Below are positions 22,000 through 30,474 of a DNA stretch of 64,000 bases, one piece after another; the stretch's first letter is position 1, and every line of letters starts with the position of its first letter. Origin of the DNA: DASQFQ01 sp963802905 (lineage in GTDB: Bacteria; Actinomycetota; Thermoleophilia; Solirubrobacterales; Solirubrobacteraceae). The notes beneath the pieces were generated by a model that had not been told where the DNA came from, made no database searches, and saw only the letters and a list, made by a program, of their open reading frames with translations. The translations under genes and the position numbers were made by a program. The stretch lies in assembly GCA_963802905.1 (NCBI GenBank), contig CAWDKH010000016.1, forward strand, positions 1 through 64,000. The letters are read 5' to 3'.

Positions 22000-22731
22000 C
22001 TACGTCCTCCCGGTGACTCGCGCCTCGGCGAGCGCCGCGCCGACGCCGCCCCGCCACGGATCGCCGTGGCCGAAGCCGATCACCGCGGCCTCGACGCCCT
22101 CGAGCCGGTCGATCGACTCGAGCGCCCGCGCCGCGTTCACGGCGAACGCCGACGGCATCACCTGCACGCCGCGGCGGCCGGTCAGCGGGTTGCGCGAGCA
22201 CAGCACGTCGCCCACAAGCAGCGCCTGGTGACCCTCGAAGTGCAGCGCGACGCAGCCGTCGGTGTGGCCGGGCGCGTGGATCACGCGCGGGCGCCCCGGG
22301 ACGTCGAGGCGGTCGCCGGCGCCGAACGTCGTGACCTCGCCGATCTTCACCCGCCCAGGCGGCCCGGCCTTCGCCATCACCCCGGCCAGCTTCCAGGCCG
22401 CGGGGTAGCGCAGGTAGGGCACCACTGAGCCGTCGCGCGGCGCCTTCTGCGTGTGGGCGAGCGTCTCGTCGGCGGCGTGGACGTACACCGGCACCACATG
22501 CTCGGTGCGGACGCGCTCGGCGAAGCCGACGTGGTCGAAGTGCGCGTGGGTGAGCACAACCGCCTTCACGTCGGCCCAGCTGTGGCCGAACTGCTGGAGG
22601 CAGTTCGCGAGCGTGTCGTAGAACGCGGGCACGCCGGCGTCGACCACCGTCACGCCGGTGGCGTCCTCCACCACATAGAAATTGATCAGGTCGCTGCCAA
22701 GCCGATGCAGCCCCTCGGCGATGCGCGGCAT
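22000..22731 (-). CDS. metallo-beta-lactamase-fold hydrolase
   Basis: This 243-residue enzyme has the complete metal motif LTHAHFDHVG (about residues 60-69), a second His in APGHTDG (about 153) and an Asp in LVGDVL. GLHRLGSDLINFYVVED is the usual first strand pair. Substrates of such family members range from lactones to thioesters, and nothing here decides. It is 9 nt downstream of the amidase gene, across an AT-rich TTTAATTATCTAA stretch. Confidence 0.85.
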   Translation of the reverse strand: MPRIAEGLHRLGSDLINFYVVEDATGVTVVDAGVPAFYDTLANCLQQFGHSWADVKAVVLTHAHFDHVGFAERVRTEHVVPVYVHAADETLAHTQKAPRDGSVVPYLRYPAAWKLAGVMAKAGPPGRVKIGEVTTFGAGDRLDVPGRPRVIHAPGHTDGCVALHFEGHQALLVGDVLCSRNPLTGRRGVQVMPSAFAVNAARALESIDRLEGVEAAVIGFGHGDPWRGGVGAALAEARVTGRT

Positions 22732-22740
22732 TCCGTTTAA

Positions 22741-23944
22741 TTATCTAACAGAACGCCAAGCAAGCGCGGTCTCGAGCAGTGTGCGCATGTCGCGGGCCGC
22801 CAGCTGCGTGTCTCCGATGGCGATCGCGGGCCAGCCGAGGAAGTTGAACGGGCGCGCGTAGGACGAGAACGCGATCCGGAACTCCTCCTCGGGCGTCTCG
22901 ATCGCGGGCAGCTCCGGGAGGCCGAGCACGGGCGAGACGATGACGTCGACCGGCGGGTCCTCCGCCGCTGCGCGCTGCCAGGCGGCCATCGCCTCGTGGC
23001 CGCTGCGCGCGGCCTCGGGCGTCGTGCGCACCGCCTGGGTGAGCTTCGCGCGGATCGCAGGCCCGTACTGCGCCTCGCGCTCGGGGAACAGGCCCCGGTG
23101 CGACTCGGCGGCGCCGGCGTAGAAGACCGGCCACACGTCGTGCTCGGGCACGGGCAGCTCGACCGGCTCGCCGGGGAGGGCGTCGCTGCGCGGATCGTGC
23201 GGCGCGGGCTCGGGCTCGCCGAGGCTCGGCAGGCGCGTCAGCTTGCCGAGCCGCTTGCCGTCGAGCGACGGCTCGGGCACCGGCTCGCCGCTCAGGATCG
23301 ACCACGCCAGCGCGCAGTCCTCCACCGTGCGCGCCATCGGGCCGACGGTGTCGAGGGCGGGGACGAGCGGGAACACGCCCTCGGTCGAGATCGCGCCGAT
23401 CGGCGTCTTGAGCCCGACGACGCCGCACGCCGCAGCGGGGACGCGGACCGACCCGCCGGTGTCGGTGCCGAGCGCGAGCGCGCCCATGCCGACCGCCAGC
23501 GCGGAGGCGTTGCCCGAGCTCGATCCGCCGGCGATGCGGCCCGGGCGGTGCGGGTTGCCGGTGTCGCCCCAGTGCGCGTTCTGGCCCCCGACGCCCCACG
23601 CGAACTCGTCGCACGTCGTGGTGGCGACGACGATCGCGCCCTCGGCCTCGAGCGCGGCCACGCACGGCGCCGTCTCGGTCGCGATGTGGTCGGCGTAGAT
23701 GCGCGAGCCGTAGGTGATCCGCAGCCCGGCGACGTCGATCAGGTCCTTGACCAGCAGCGGCACGCCCGCGAGCCGGCCGCGCACGCCCCCGCGCGCCCGC
23801 GCGAGTCGCGCGCTCGCCGTTCGTGACCATGATCGCGTTGAGGTCCGCGTCGCCGGCGATCCGCTCGAGCGCCTCCTCGATCACGGCGACGGGGTCGAGC
23901 TCGCCGGCGTTGACGAGCTCCGCGATCTCGGTCGCAACCCTCAA
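22741..23944 (-). CDS. amidase-signature family protein (one apparent frameshift)
   Basis: This Ser-Ser-Lys hydrolase is related to GatA and to aryl/acyl amidases. The catalytic Lys is in PLLVKDLIDV and the serines in AGGSSSGNASA with the glycine-rich TDTGGSVRVPAA. The frame shifts by one base near 23800, between the N-terminal helix segment ending VTNGERA and RLAGVPLLVKD. The rejoined protein is ~400 residues, somewhat short for the family. The start is TTG at 23944, inside a palindromic repeat, 4 nt after the ThDP enzyme stop. No gatB or gatC lies nearby, so it is probably a catabolic amidase. Confidence 0.85.
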
Positions 23945-23977
23945 GGGGTCAGACCCCTTTAGGAGGGTTGAGGGTTG
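23935..23977. repeat. palindromic repeat A, copy 1
   Basis: This is a nested palindrome. The outer arms are CAACCCTCA (23935-23943) and TGAGGGTTG (23969-23977); the inner hairpin is AGGGGTC (23944-23950), loop A, GACCCCT (23952-23958). A 33 bp core (23944-23976) recurs perfectly in inverted orientation at 46804-46836. It overlaps the stop of the ThDP enzyme and the start of the amidase, so it is read as the C-terminal NPPKGV of the former. It looks like a REP-type extragenic palindrome. Confidence 0.8.
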
Positions 23978-25616
23978 CCTCGCGGATTTCGCTCAGGGAC
24001 GCGCTCGGCGTCAGGGCTTCCGGGTCCGTGATCAGCTCGATCAGCGCCGGCCCGCCGCACGTCCGTGCGCGCTGCAAGGCGTCCGGGAACTCGGCGGCGT
24101 GCTCGATCCGCTCGCCGTGCGCGCCGTAGGCGCGCGCGAGGCCGGCGAAGTCGGGGTTGGCGAGGTCGGTGGCGATCACGCGCGCGGGGAAGCGCCGCTC
24201 CTGGTGCATGCGGATCGTCCCGTAGGTGCCGTTGTTGACGACGATCACGAGGATCGGCAGCCCCTCCTGGACCGCGGTGGCGAGCTCCATCCCGCACATC
24301 TGGAAGTCGCCGTCGCCCGCGAACGCGATGACCTCGCGCTCGGGGTGCACGAGCTTCGCCGCCAGCGCCGCCGGCACGCCGTAGCCCATCGCGCCGCTCT
24401 GCGGCCCCAGCTGCGTGCCGAAGCGCCGCCACTGGTAGAAGCGCGCGACCCAGCCGGAGAAGTTGCCGGCGCCGTTGGTGAGCACGGCGTCGTCGCCGAG
24501 CGCGTCGCGCAGGTAGGCGACCACCTCGCCCATGTCGACGCCGTCGCCGGGCGCCTCGGCGTGCCGGATCCACGCCTCGTAATCCGCGCGGGCGGCCGCG
24601 GTCCACTCCGCCCAGCGCGCGCCGTCGACCAGCGGCGCCGCTGCCGCGAACTCCGCCACCCCGCTGAGCACCGCGAGCGACGGCTGGTAGACGCGCCCGA
24701 GCTCGGCCGGGTCGGGGTGCACGTGCACGAGCGGCTGCGGCGCGACCGGCGGCGCGGGCAGCGTGTAGCCCTGCGTCTCGATCTCGGTCAGCCGCGTCCC
24801 GACCGCCACCAGCAGGTCGCAGTCGCGGATCCGCTGCGCGAGCGCCGGGTTGAGCCCGATGCCGACGTCGCCGGCGTAGCTCGGGCACGTGTTGTCGACC
24901 ACGTCCTGGCGGCGGAACGTCGCGCCCACCGGGAGCCCGCACGCGAGCGCCCAGCGCGTGAACGCCTGCGCCGAGTCGTCGTCCCACGGCCCGCCGCCGA
25001 CGAGCACGAACGGCCGCGCCGCGGCCTCGAGCAGCGCGCCGAGCTCCTCGATCGCCTCCGCCGACGGCGCGGGCCGCACTGCCCGGTAGCGCGGCGCGTC
25101 GGGCACGTCGACCTCGGCCGAGAGCACGTCCTCCGGGAGCGCCAGCACGACCGGCCCCGGCCGCCCGCTCGTCGCCACCGTGTAGGCGCGCGCGAGCACC
25201 TCGGGGATCCGCTCGGGGTCGTCGATCTCGAACGCCCACTTCGCCATCGGCCCGAACACGGCCTCGTAGTCGAGCTCCTGGAAGGACTCGCGCCCGCGCT
25301 CGTTGCGCGACACCTGCCCGACGAGCATCAGCAGCGGCGTCGAGTCCTGCTGCGCGGTGTGGATGCCGGCCGCCGCGTGCGTCGCCCCCGGCCCGCGCGT
25401 GACGAAGCACAGCCCCGGGCGGCCGGTGAGCTTGCCGTAGGCGTCGGCCGCGTTGGCGGCCGCGCCCTCGTGGCGGCAGTTGACGATCCGGAACGCCTCG
25501 CGGTGTTCGTAGAGCCCATCGAGCAGCGCGAGGTAGGACTCGCCCGGCACGCAGAACGCCAGCTCGGAGCCGTGCGCGATGAGCCCGTCCGCCAGCACCT
25601 GTCCGCCCGTCCGCAT
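23949..25616 (-). CDS. thiamine-diphosphate-dependent enzyme (acetolactate synthase/decarboxylase superfamily)
   Basis: This 555-residue enzyme has the three-domain POX/ALS layout. The catalytic Glu50 lies in NCRHEGAAANAADAYGKLTG, the middle domain around PFVLVGGGPWDDD, and the C-terminal ThDP/Mg motif spans AFAGDGDFQMCGMELA to NNGTYGTI. It resembles acetolactate synthase large subunits but has no ilvN beside it. The pairing with an amidase instead suggests a catabolic decarboxylase or carboligase. The substrate cannot be read. The C-terminus is formed by repeat A. Confidence 0.85.
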   Translation of the reverse strand: MRTGGQVLADGLIAHGSELAFCVPGESYLALLDGLYEHREAFRIVNCRHEGAAANAADAYGKLTGRPGLCFVTRGPGATHAAAGIHTAQQDSTPLLMLVGQVSRNERGRESFQELDYEAVFGPMAKWAFEIDDPERIPEVLARAYTVATSGRPGPVVLALPEDVLSAEVDVPDAPRYRAVRPAPSAEAIEELGALLEAAARPFVLVGGGPWDDDSAQAFTRWALACGLPVGATFRRQDVVDNTCPSYAGDVGIGLNPALAQRIRDCDLLVAVGTRLTEIETQGYTLPAPPVAPQPLVHVHPDPAELGRVYQPSLAVLSGVAEFAAAAPLVDGARWAEWTAAARADYEAWIRHAEAPGDGVDMGEVVAYLRDALGDDAVLTNGAGNFSGWVARFYQWRRFGTQLGPQSGAMGYGVPAALAAKLVHPEREVIAFAGDGDFQMCGMELATAVQEGLPILVIVVNNGTYGTIRMHQERRFPARVIATDLANPDFAGLARAYGAHGERIEHAAEFPDALQRARTCGGPALIELITDPEALTPSASLSEIREATLNPPKGV

Positions 25617-25659
25617 TTCAGCGACCCTACTGGCGGCGCCCGGTACCGTTAGTGGTGGC

Positions 25660-26100
25660 ATGGCGATCCTCCAGCGTGACCTGCGTGCATCCGATGGCGA
25701 CCGTGAGCAAGCCGTCGCGCTGCTCAAGGCGCACTACGCCGACGGCCGCCTCACCGACAGCGAGCTCTCCTGGCGCAGCCACGCCGCCTACGACGCCGTC
25801 GGCCTCGGCGAGCTGCACCGCCTGACCGCCGACCTGCCCGCGCCGCCACGGCCGCGGCCGCGCCGCCGCGCGCCGGTCCTGCCGCTCGCGATCCTGGCGC
25901 TCGCGCTCGCCGCCTGGCTCGTGATGGTGCCGCCCGAGGTGACCGTCGCGCTGGTGCTGATCTTCACCGTGCTCGCGGTGCTGGCCGTCTTCCTGCTCGC
26001 GCCGCTGTGGATCCCGGTGGTGCTGGCGTTCGTGGCCTACCGGTTGATCCGCGCGCGCTCAGCGCAGCCGCAGCGCCACAACCGCTCCGCCGTGATCTGA
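25660..26100 (+). CDS. DUF1707 domain membrane protein
   Basis: The protein is 146 residues. The N-terminal ~55 residues are a DUF1707 domain (LRASDGDREQAVALLKAHYA, GRLTDSELSWRSHAAYDA), followed by a Pro/Arg linker and two membrane helices (about 70-90 and 92-118). DUF1707 is an actinobacterial domain of unknown function, often next to envelope-stress or histidine-kinase genes. Here DUF4097 and kinase genes lie downstream across 330 nt of non-coding DNA. Confidence 0.8.
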   Translation: MAILQRDLRASDGDREQAVALLKAHYADGRLTDSELSWRSHAAYDAVGLGELHRLTADLPAPPRPRPRRRAPVLPLAILALALAAWLVMVPPEVTVALVLIFTVLAVLAVFLLAPLWIPVVLAFVAYRLIRARSAQPQRHNRSAVI

Positions 26101-26358
26101 GGGCCACAGGCCCGACGACGTGCGGTTGTCCGGGTCGCCGCCGACCACCCAGCCGGCGAGCACCCTGATCAGGGGGGTGCGGAGAACCGTACCTTCATTG
26201 AGGGGGTGGCCCTTCTGTACCCGACCCCCGGGGAGCGGGAGTATGCACCCATCCTCATAGGGCGACCCCATGACATCCGCCCGTTCAACTCCCAGGCTTC
26301 GGCCCCCGGTCTGCTCTAACCCCCTCCCCCCAGCGCCCGCCGGCCGTACCGCCGCTTC
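26101..26358 (+). other. non-coding stretch, candidate small RNA region
   Basis: About 260 nt without a convincing gene lie between the DUF1707 stop and a strong terminator. A short GGGCC-ACA-GGCCC hairpin follows the stop at once, and a G-rich/C-rich pair (GAGGGGGTGG near 26200 and CCCGACCCCCGG near 26220) could pair. Read-through from DUF1707 or an independent small RNA would both end at the terminator. No known RNA family or tRNA was recognised. Confidence 0.35.
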
Positions 26359-26395
26359 AGAGCCGCCGCGTCCCCCTCGCGGCGGCTCTTTTTTT
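26359..26395 (+). terminator. strong intrinsic terminator
   Basis: A perfect 12 bp stem, AGAGCCGCCGCG (26359-26370) with CGCGGCGGCTCT (26378-26389), encloses a TCCCCCT loop and runs into seven T. The T-run is on the plus strand only. It lies ~260 nt downstream of the DUF1707 stop, so whatever it ends is either a very long 3' UTR or a separate small transcript. Confidence 0.9.
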
Positions 26396-26415
26396 CCCCA
26401 TTCGCCTGACCGTCC

Positions 26416-26421
26416 TATAAC
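26416..26421 (+). promoter_or_regulatory. -10 element of a probably leaderless transcript
   Basis: TATAAC ends 9 nt before the ATG at 26431. Transcription would therefore begin at or within a few bases of the start codon, and no Shine-Dalgarno fits in that space. Leaderless mRNAs are common in actinobacteria. No clear -35 is seen. Confidence 0.45.
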
Positions 26422-26430
26422 GCTACGTAC

Positions 26431-27168
26431 ATGCGCCCGGTCGAAGCACTGACCCGTCATGCCTCCAGCTGGGGCTGGCTGGTCACCGTGTCCGCGTTCG
26501 CGCTGCTGACCGCGGGGCTTGCGATGGTCGTCTGGTGGGCCGCGACGAACGAGGAGCGCACCGGCACGTACAACGTCCGCGGCTCGGTCAGCGGGATCAC
26601 GCTCGACATAGGCGAGGCCGACCTGCAGATCGTCGGCGGCGGCGGCTCGGCCGCGCTCCAGGTCAGCCATACCGACCGCTTCGCGTTCGGGCACCCGGCC
26701 GAGGCCGAGCGGATCGTCCAGGGCGGCACGCTGCGCCTGCGCTCGCGCTGCCCGGCGTCGCTGCTGGGCAGCTGCTCGTCGGCCTACCGGCTGCGCGTGC
26801 CCGACAACGTGCCTGTCCGGGTGAGGACCACCAGCGGCGACGTGTCGTCGAGCGGCTACCGCGGCTCGGCCACCGTCGACACGCGCTCGGGCGACGTCAA
26901 CTTCGACGGCTGGTGCGGCTTCAACCTCCAGATCCGGGCCGACGTGGGTGACGTGCGGGCGGTCGCCGCGTGCGCCCCGCAGCGCCTGCAGCTGCGCTCG
27001 CGCCAGGGCTCGGTCGAGGCGCTCGTGCCGCCCGGCCGCTACCGCGTCGACGCTGAGAGCGACGAGGGCAAGCGCAGCGTGCGCGGCGTGACCACCGGCG
27101 ACGACGCGCCGTTCCAGGTCCAGGCGCTCTCGACCACCGGCGACGTGCGCGTCGGGAGCGGGCCGTGA
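26431..27168 (+). CDS. DUF4097-type membrane-anchored beta-repeat protein
   Basis: This 245-residue protein has one N-terminal membrane helix (about 16-38) and then an extracytoplasmic domain of repeated short beta strands of the DUF4097 type. The strands include VRVRTTSGDVSSSGYRG, TVDTRSGDVNFDG and QALSTTGDVRVGSGP. Three cysteines in CPASLLGSC and WCGF could form disulfides. It is coupled to the histidine kinase (GTGA overlap), so it may be part of its sensory input or its output at the envelope. Confidence 0.75.
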   Translation: MRPVEALTRHASSWGWLVTVSAFALLTAGLAMVVWWAATNEERTGTYNVRGSVSGITLDIGEADLQIVGGGGSAALQVSHTDRFAFGHPAEAERIVQGGTLRLRSRCPASLLGSCSSAYRLRVPDNVPVRVRTTSGDVSSSGYRGSATVDTRSGDVNFDGWCGFNLQIRADVGDVRAVAACAPQRLQLRSRQGSVEALVPPGRYRVDAESDEGKRSVRGVTTGDDAPFQVQALSTTGDVRVGSGP

Positions 27169-28742
27169 GCGCCGCCGCCACCGACACGATCGACTTCGGC
27201 CGCCGCCTCCGCCGCGCGGTCGAGGCGCTCGAGTACCTCGTCCTGAGCCTGCCGCTCGGCGTCGTCTGCGCCGCGCTCGCCGCGCTGCTCGTGCTCGGCG
27301 CGGCGCTCAGCGCGCTCTGGATCGGCCTGCCGCTCGTGCTGTTCGCGCTCGCCGCCTGCGCGCGGCTGGCGGAGATCGAGCGCCGCCAGGCCAACCGCCT
27401 GCTCGACGCCCACATCGCGCCGCTGGCGCCGCCGCCCCACCACGACGGCACGCTGTGGCGGCGCGCGATCAGCTCGCTCACCGACCGCGCGAACTGGCGC
27501 ATGCTCGTGCTGGTCGCGACCAAGCTGCCGGTCGCGGTCGTCGGCCTCGCCGCCGGGCTCTTCCCGGTCGCGGTGACCGTGTGGCTGCTGATCTTCGGCG
27601 TCCGCGGCATCGGCCACCTCGGCGACCGCTTTTACGTCGGCCCGTGGGCGCTCGGCCCGCTGACCGGCCTGCTGCTGTGCGCGCTGGCGCTCGCCGCCGG
27701 CATCCTCGCGATCGCCGCGCTCGAGGGCCTGCGCAACCTGCTCGCCTCGCTGTCGCGCTCGCTGCTCGCGCCCGGCGAGCGCCCGGAGGGCCCGGTGCGC
27801 GAGATGCTGGCCGAGAGCCTCGGCGACACCACGCTGTCGGTCGCCTACTGGCTGCCCGAGCGGCGCATCTTCGTCGACGAGCTCGGGCACATGGTGCGCC
27901 TGCCCGAGCCGGGCTCCGGGCGCGCGTGGACCGCGGTCGAGCGCGACGGCCGCCGGGTCGCCGCGATCATCCACGACGCCGAGCTCGACACCGGGCCGGA
28001 GCTCGTCAACGCGGCCGCCGCCGGCGCCGCGCTGGCGATCGACAACGAGCGCCTGAAGGCCGACCTGCGCGCACGGGTCGAGGAGCTGCGCGTGTCGCGC
28101 GTGCGCATCGTCGAGGCCGGCGACCACGCCCGCCGCCGGATCGAGCGCGACCTCCACGACGGCGCCCAGCAGCAGCTCGTCTCGCTGTCGCTCGACCTGC
28201 GGCTGCTGAAGGCCAAGCTCAACGGCAACGAGGCCGCCGCGGCGACGATCGACGAGCTGTCGGAGAAGCTCGCCACCGCGCTCGCCGAGCTGCGCGAGCT
28301 CGCCCGCGGCATCCACCCCGTGATCCTCACCGAGCGCGGGCTGGTGCCCGCCGTCGCCGCGCTCGCCCAGCGCGCGCCGGTCCCGGTCGAGGCCGACATC
28401 TCGATCCACGAGCGCCTCACGCCGGCGATCGAGGCCGCCGCGTACTTCGTGGTCGCCGAGGCGCTCACCAACGTCGCGAAGTACGCGCAGGCGAGCAACG
28501 TGCTCGTCGACCTGCGGCGGGACGAGCAGTACGTGATCGTCGTCGTCGAGGACGACGGCGTCGGCGGTGCCGACATCGAGACGGGTACCGGCCTGCGCGG
28601 GCTCGTCGACCGCCTGTCCGCGCTCGACGGCACGCTCGAGGTCCACACGCCGGAGGGCGGCGGGACGCACCTGCGCGCGCTCATCCCGTGCTCGGCCGCC
28701 GACGTGATCGTCAGCGACGACGACGAGCTGGCGGCGCGATGA
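27165..28742 (+). CDS. membrane sensor histidine kinase, NarL-type, orphan
   Basis: The protein is 525 residues. The N-terminal half has four membrane helices in two pairs (about 24-72 and 108-190), with no obvious extracytoplasmic domain. The kinase core has the phospho-His in RRIERDLHDGAQQQLVSLSL and ATPase motifs EALTNVAKYA and DDGVGGADIETGTGLRGL. It overlaps DUF4097 upstream and a solute-binding lipoprotein gene downstream. No response regulator is adjacent, so the partner lies elsewhere. Confidence 0.9.
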   Translation: MSAAATDTIDFGRRLRRAVEALEYLVLSLPLGVVCAALAALLVLGAALSALWIGLPLVLFALAACARLAEIERRQANRLLDAHIAPLAPPPHHDGTLWRRAISSLTDRANWRMLVLVATKLPVAVVGLAAGLFPVAVTVWLLIFGVRGIGHLGDRFYVGPWALGPLTGLLLCALALAAGILAIAALEGLRNLLASLSRSLLAPGERPEGPVREMLAESLGDTTLSVAYWLPERRIFVDELGHMVRLPEPGSGRAWTAVERDGRRVAAIIHDAELDTGPELVNAAAAGAALAIDNERLKADLRARVEELRVSRVRIVEAGDHARRRIERDLHDGAQQQLVSLSLDLRLLKAKLNGNEAAAATIDELSEKLATALAELRELARGIHPVILTERGLVPAVAALAQRAPVPVEADISIHERLTPAIEAAAYFVVAEALTNVAKYAQASNVLVDLRRDEQYVIVVVEDDGVGGADIETGTGLRGLVDRLSALDGTLEVHTPEGGGTHLRALIPCSAADVIVSDDDELAAR

Positions 28743-29758
28743 AGCGGCTGCTCGCGCTCGCGCTGCTCGCCCTCTGCGTCGCCGGCTGCGGCAAGGTCTC
28801 CGAGGTCCGTGAGCCCGACGTGTTCGCCGGCGAGGGCATCAAGCCCGCGCCGAAGGCCGACGACCGGGCGCCGCGCGGCGAGGGCAGCGTCCGGATCGCC
28901 GTCGTCAGCCACGGCCAGGCGTCGAGCACGTTCTGGTCGACGGTCCGCAACGGCGTCAACGCGGCCGCGAGCCAGATGAAGGTCTCGGTCTCCTACAAGG
29001 CGCCCGACGCGTTCTCGGTCACCCGCATGCGCGAGCTGATCGACGAGGCGGTCGACAGCAAGCCCGACGGCCTCGTCGTCTCGATTCCCGACCCCGCCAT
29101 CGGCCCGGCGGTGCGGCGCGCGGTGCGCTCCGGGATCCCGGTCGTCTCCATGAACTCGGGCTCGGACCTGTGGCGCCAGTTCGGGATCCTCGCCCACGTC
29201 GGGCAGCCCGAGGAGCCCGCCGGCCGCGGCGCCGGCAACCGGCTCGCGGCCGCTGGCGTGCGCAACGCGATCTGCATCAACCAGGAGGTCGGCAACAAGG
29301 CGCTCGACATCCGCTGCGCCTCGTTCGCGAAGGCGATGCGCCGCCACGGCGGGCGCTCGAAGGTGCTCGCGCTCAACGTCGAGAACCGCAACGAGGCCGC
29401 GCCGAAGCTCGCCGCCGCGATCGAGAAGCGCAAGGCCGACGGCGTGCTCGCGCTGAACTCAGGCGGCGCGCAGGCCGCGCTCGACGCCAAGAAGCTCGGC
29501 GGCCGCGCGACGAAGGTCAAGATCGCCTCGTTCGACCTCCAGCCCGAGGTGCTGGAGGCGATCAAGGACGGGCGGATCCTGTTTGCCGTCGACCAGCAGG
29601 CCTACCTCCAGGGCTACATGCCGATCGTGATGCTCACCCAGGAGGCGCGCTACGGCCTCTTCCCCTCGCGCGGCGAGGTCGTCGCGACCGGCCCGAACTT
29701 CGTGACGCGCGAGACCGCGCCGCTGGCGCTGGCGCTCAGCGGCCGCGGGATTCGGTGA
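28739..29758 (+). CDS. periplasmic sugar-binding-type lipoprotein without a transporter
   Basis: This 339-residue protein has a lipoprotein signal with VAGC (Cys17). The periplasmic-binding type I fold follows: IAVVSHGQASSTFWSTVRNG, KPDGLVVSIPDP, GIPVVSMNSG and KVKIASFDLQPEV. The family binds ribose-like sugars or autoinducer-like ligands. The ATG overlaps the kinase stop (ATGA), and no ABC permease or ATPase gene is near. The coupling suggests that it presents a ligand to the histidine kinase, as LuxP does to LuxQ; that is inference. Confidence 0.85.
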   Translation: MKRLLALALLALCVAGCGKVSEVREPDVFAGEGIKPAPKADDRAPRGEGSVRIAVVSHGQASSTFWSTVRNGVNAAASQMKVSVSYKAPDAFSVTRMRELIDEAVDSKPDGLVVSIPDPAIGPAVRRAVRSGIPVVSMNSGSDLWRQFGILAHVGQPEEPAGRGAGNRLAAAGVRNAICINQEVGNKALDIRCASFAKAMRRHGGRSKVLALNVENRNEAAPKLAAAIEKRKADGVLALNSGGAQAALDAKKLGGRATKVKIASFDLQPEVLEAIKDGRILFAVDQQAYLQGYMPIVMLTQEARYGLFPSRGEVVATGPNFVTRETAPLALALSGRGIR

Positions 29759-30117
29759 TCCGGCCCGAGTCGATCGCGGTGTAGAGGGCAAGCCCGAGCC
29801 ACACGACCAGCGCGAGCACGGGCCCTCCGATCACCGTCGCGAGCCCGCTCGCGACGATGCGAGACGCCGCCGAAGATGAGGCCGCGCTCGGTATCACCCG
29901 CGTACAGGTGGCCGGCGCCGGGCCAGCCCAGCGAGAGCCACATCGCCGAGCGCGGGCTCTTGCCGCCGCTCGGCTGCGAGAGGACGGAGCCGAGGCTCGT
30001 GCGCAGGAACCCGCAGCGCGGGCAGGCGGCGGCGCTGAGCTCGACCGCCAGACCACACGCCTCGCACTGGACGGTGGGGACGACAGGGGCGACAGAGCCG
30101 GGGGGCGGCTGCGACAT
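29736..30117 (-). CDS. zinc-ribbon membrane protein (one apparent frameshift)
   Basis: This is a small protein of about 127 residues. An N-terminal Pro-rich start (MSQPPPGSVAP) is followed by a zinc ribbon, CEACG-CPRCG, and then hydrophobic segments SAMWLSLGWPGAGHLYAGD and ATVIGGPVLALVVWLGLAL that resemble the TM2/GxGHLYxGD membrane module. The frame shifts by one base near 29860, joining LIFGG to IVASGLATVIGGP. Its end overlaps the convergent lipoprotein gene by 23 nt. Function unknown. Confidence 0.65.
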
Positions 30118-30210
30118 ACGACTTGGATCGGCCGCCTCGACGCGGTCCTTGAGGGATCGGGTGTCGACCCCATGCGCGGATCGCTCGCGAGCGTCGATGA
30201 TCCTCGCAAG

Positions 30211-30474
30211 ATGAGCCTCACACTCCACATCACACCCCATGACCAGCTTGACCAGCTGGTCGATCAGGCCGTGAGCCGCCTCGACGGCGAGCTGGGCACG
30301 ATCGAGTGCTCCGACCCGGAGCTCTCCCCCATCCGCATCCGCAACGTGATGCGCATGCGCACCCGTCTCGCGACGGGCGACTACGTGGTGGACGCCGACG
30401 CCGTCGCCGGCGCGATCACCGATCGCCTGCGCCCGGCCGGCCCCGTCAGCTGGCTCCAGTCCCGCGCCGTCTAG
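30211..30474 (+). CDS. FlgM-like anti-sigma factor protein
   Basis: The protein is 87 residues. Its C-terminal half (SPIRIRNVMRMRTRLATGDY, then VVDADAVAGAITDRL) follows the FlgM pattern: a helix, a G-x-Y turn, and a helix ending in an IxxxL. FlgM holds sigma-28 inactive in flagellated bacteria. No flagellar gene is near. The N-terminal ~30 residues are unlike FlgM. It may be an anti-sigma protein for another sigma factor. Assignment is by pattern only. Confidence 0.55.
   Translation: MSLTLHITPHDQLDQLVDQAVSRLDGELGTIECSDPELSPIRIRNVMRMRTRLATGDYVVDADAVAGAITDRLRPAGPVSWLQSRAV

Noticed and set aside
23944..23976. CRISPR-like repeat
   Set aside because: Only two copies 23 kb apart in inverted orientation, with no spacers and no cas genes.
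26270..26310. T-loop-like GTTCAACTCCC suggesting a tRNA
   Set aside because: The flanking bases do not form a T stem, and no acceptor or anticodon arm can be built around it.
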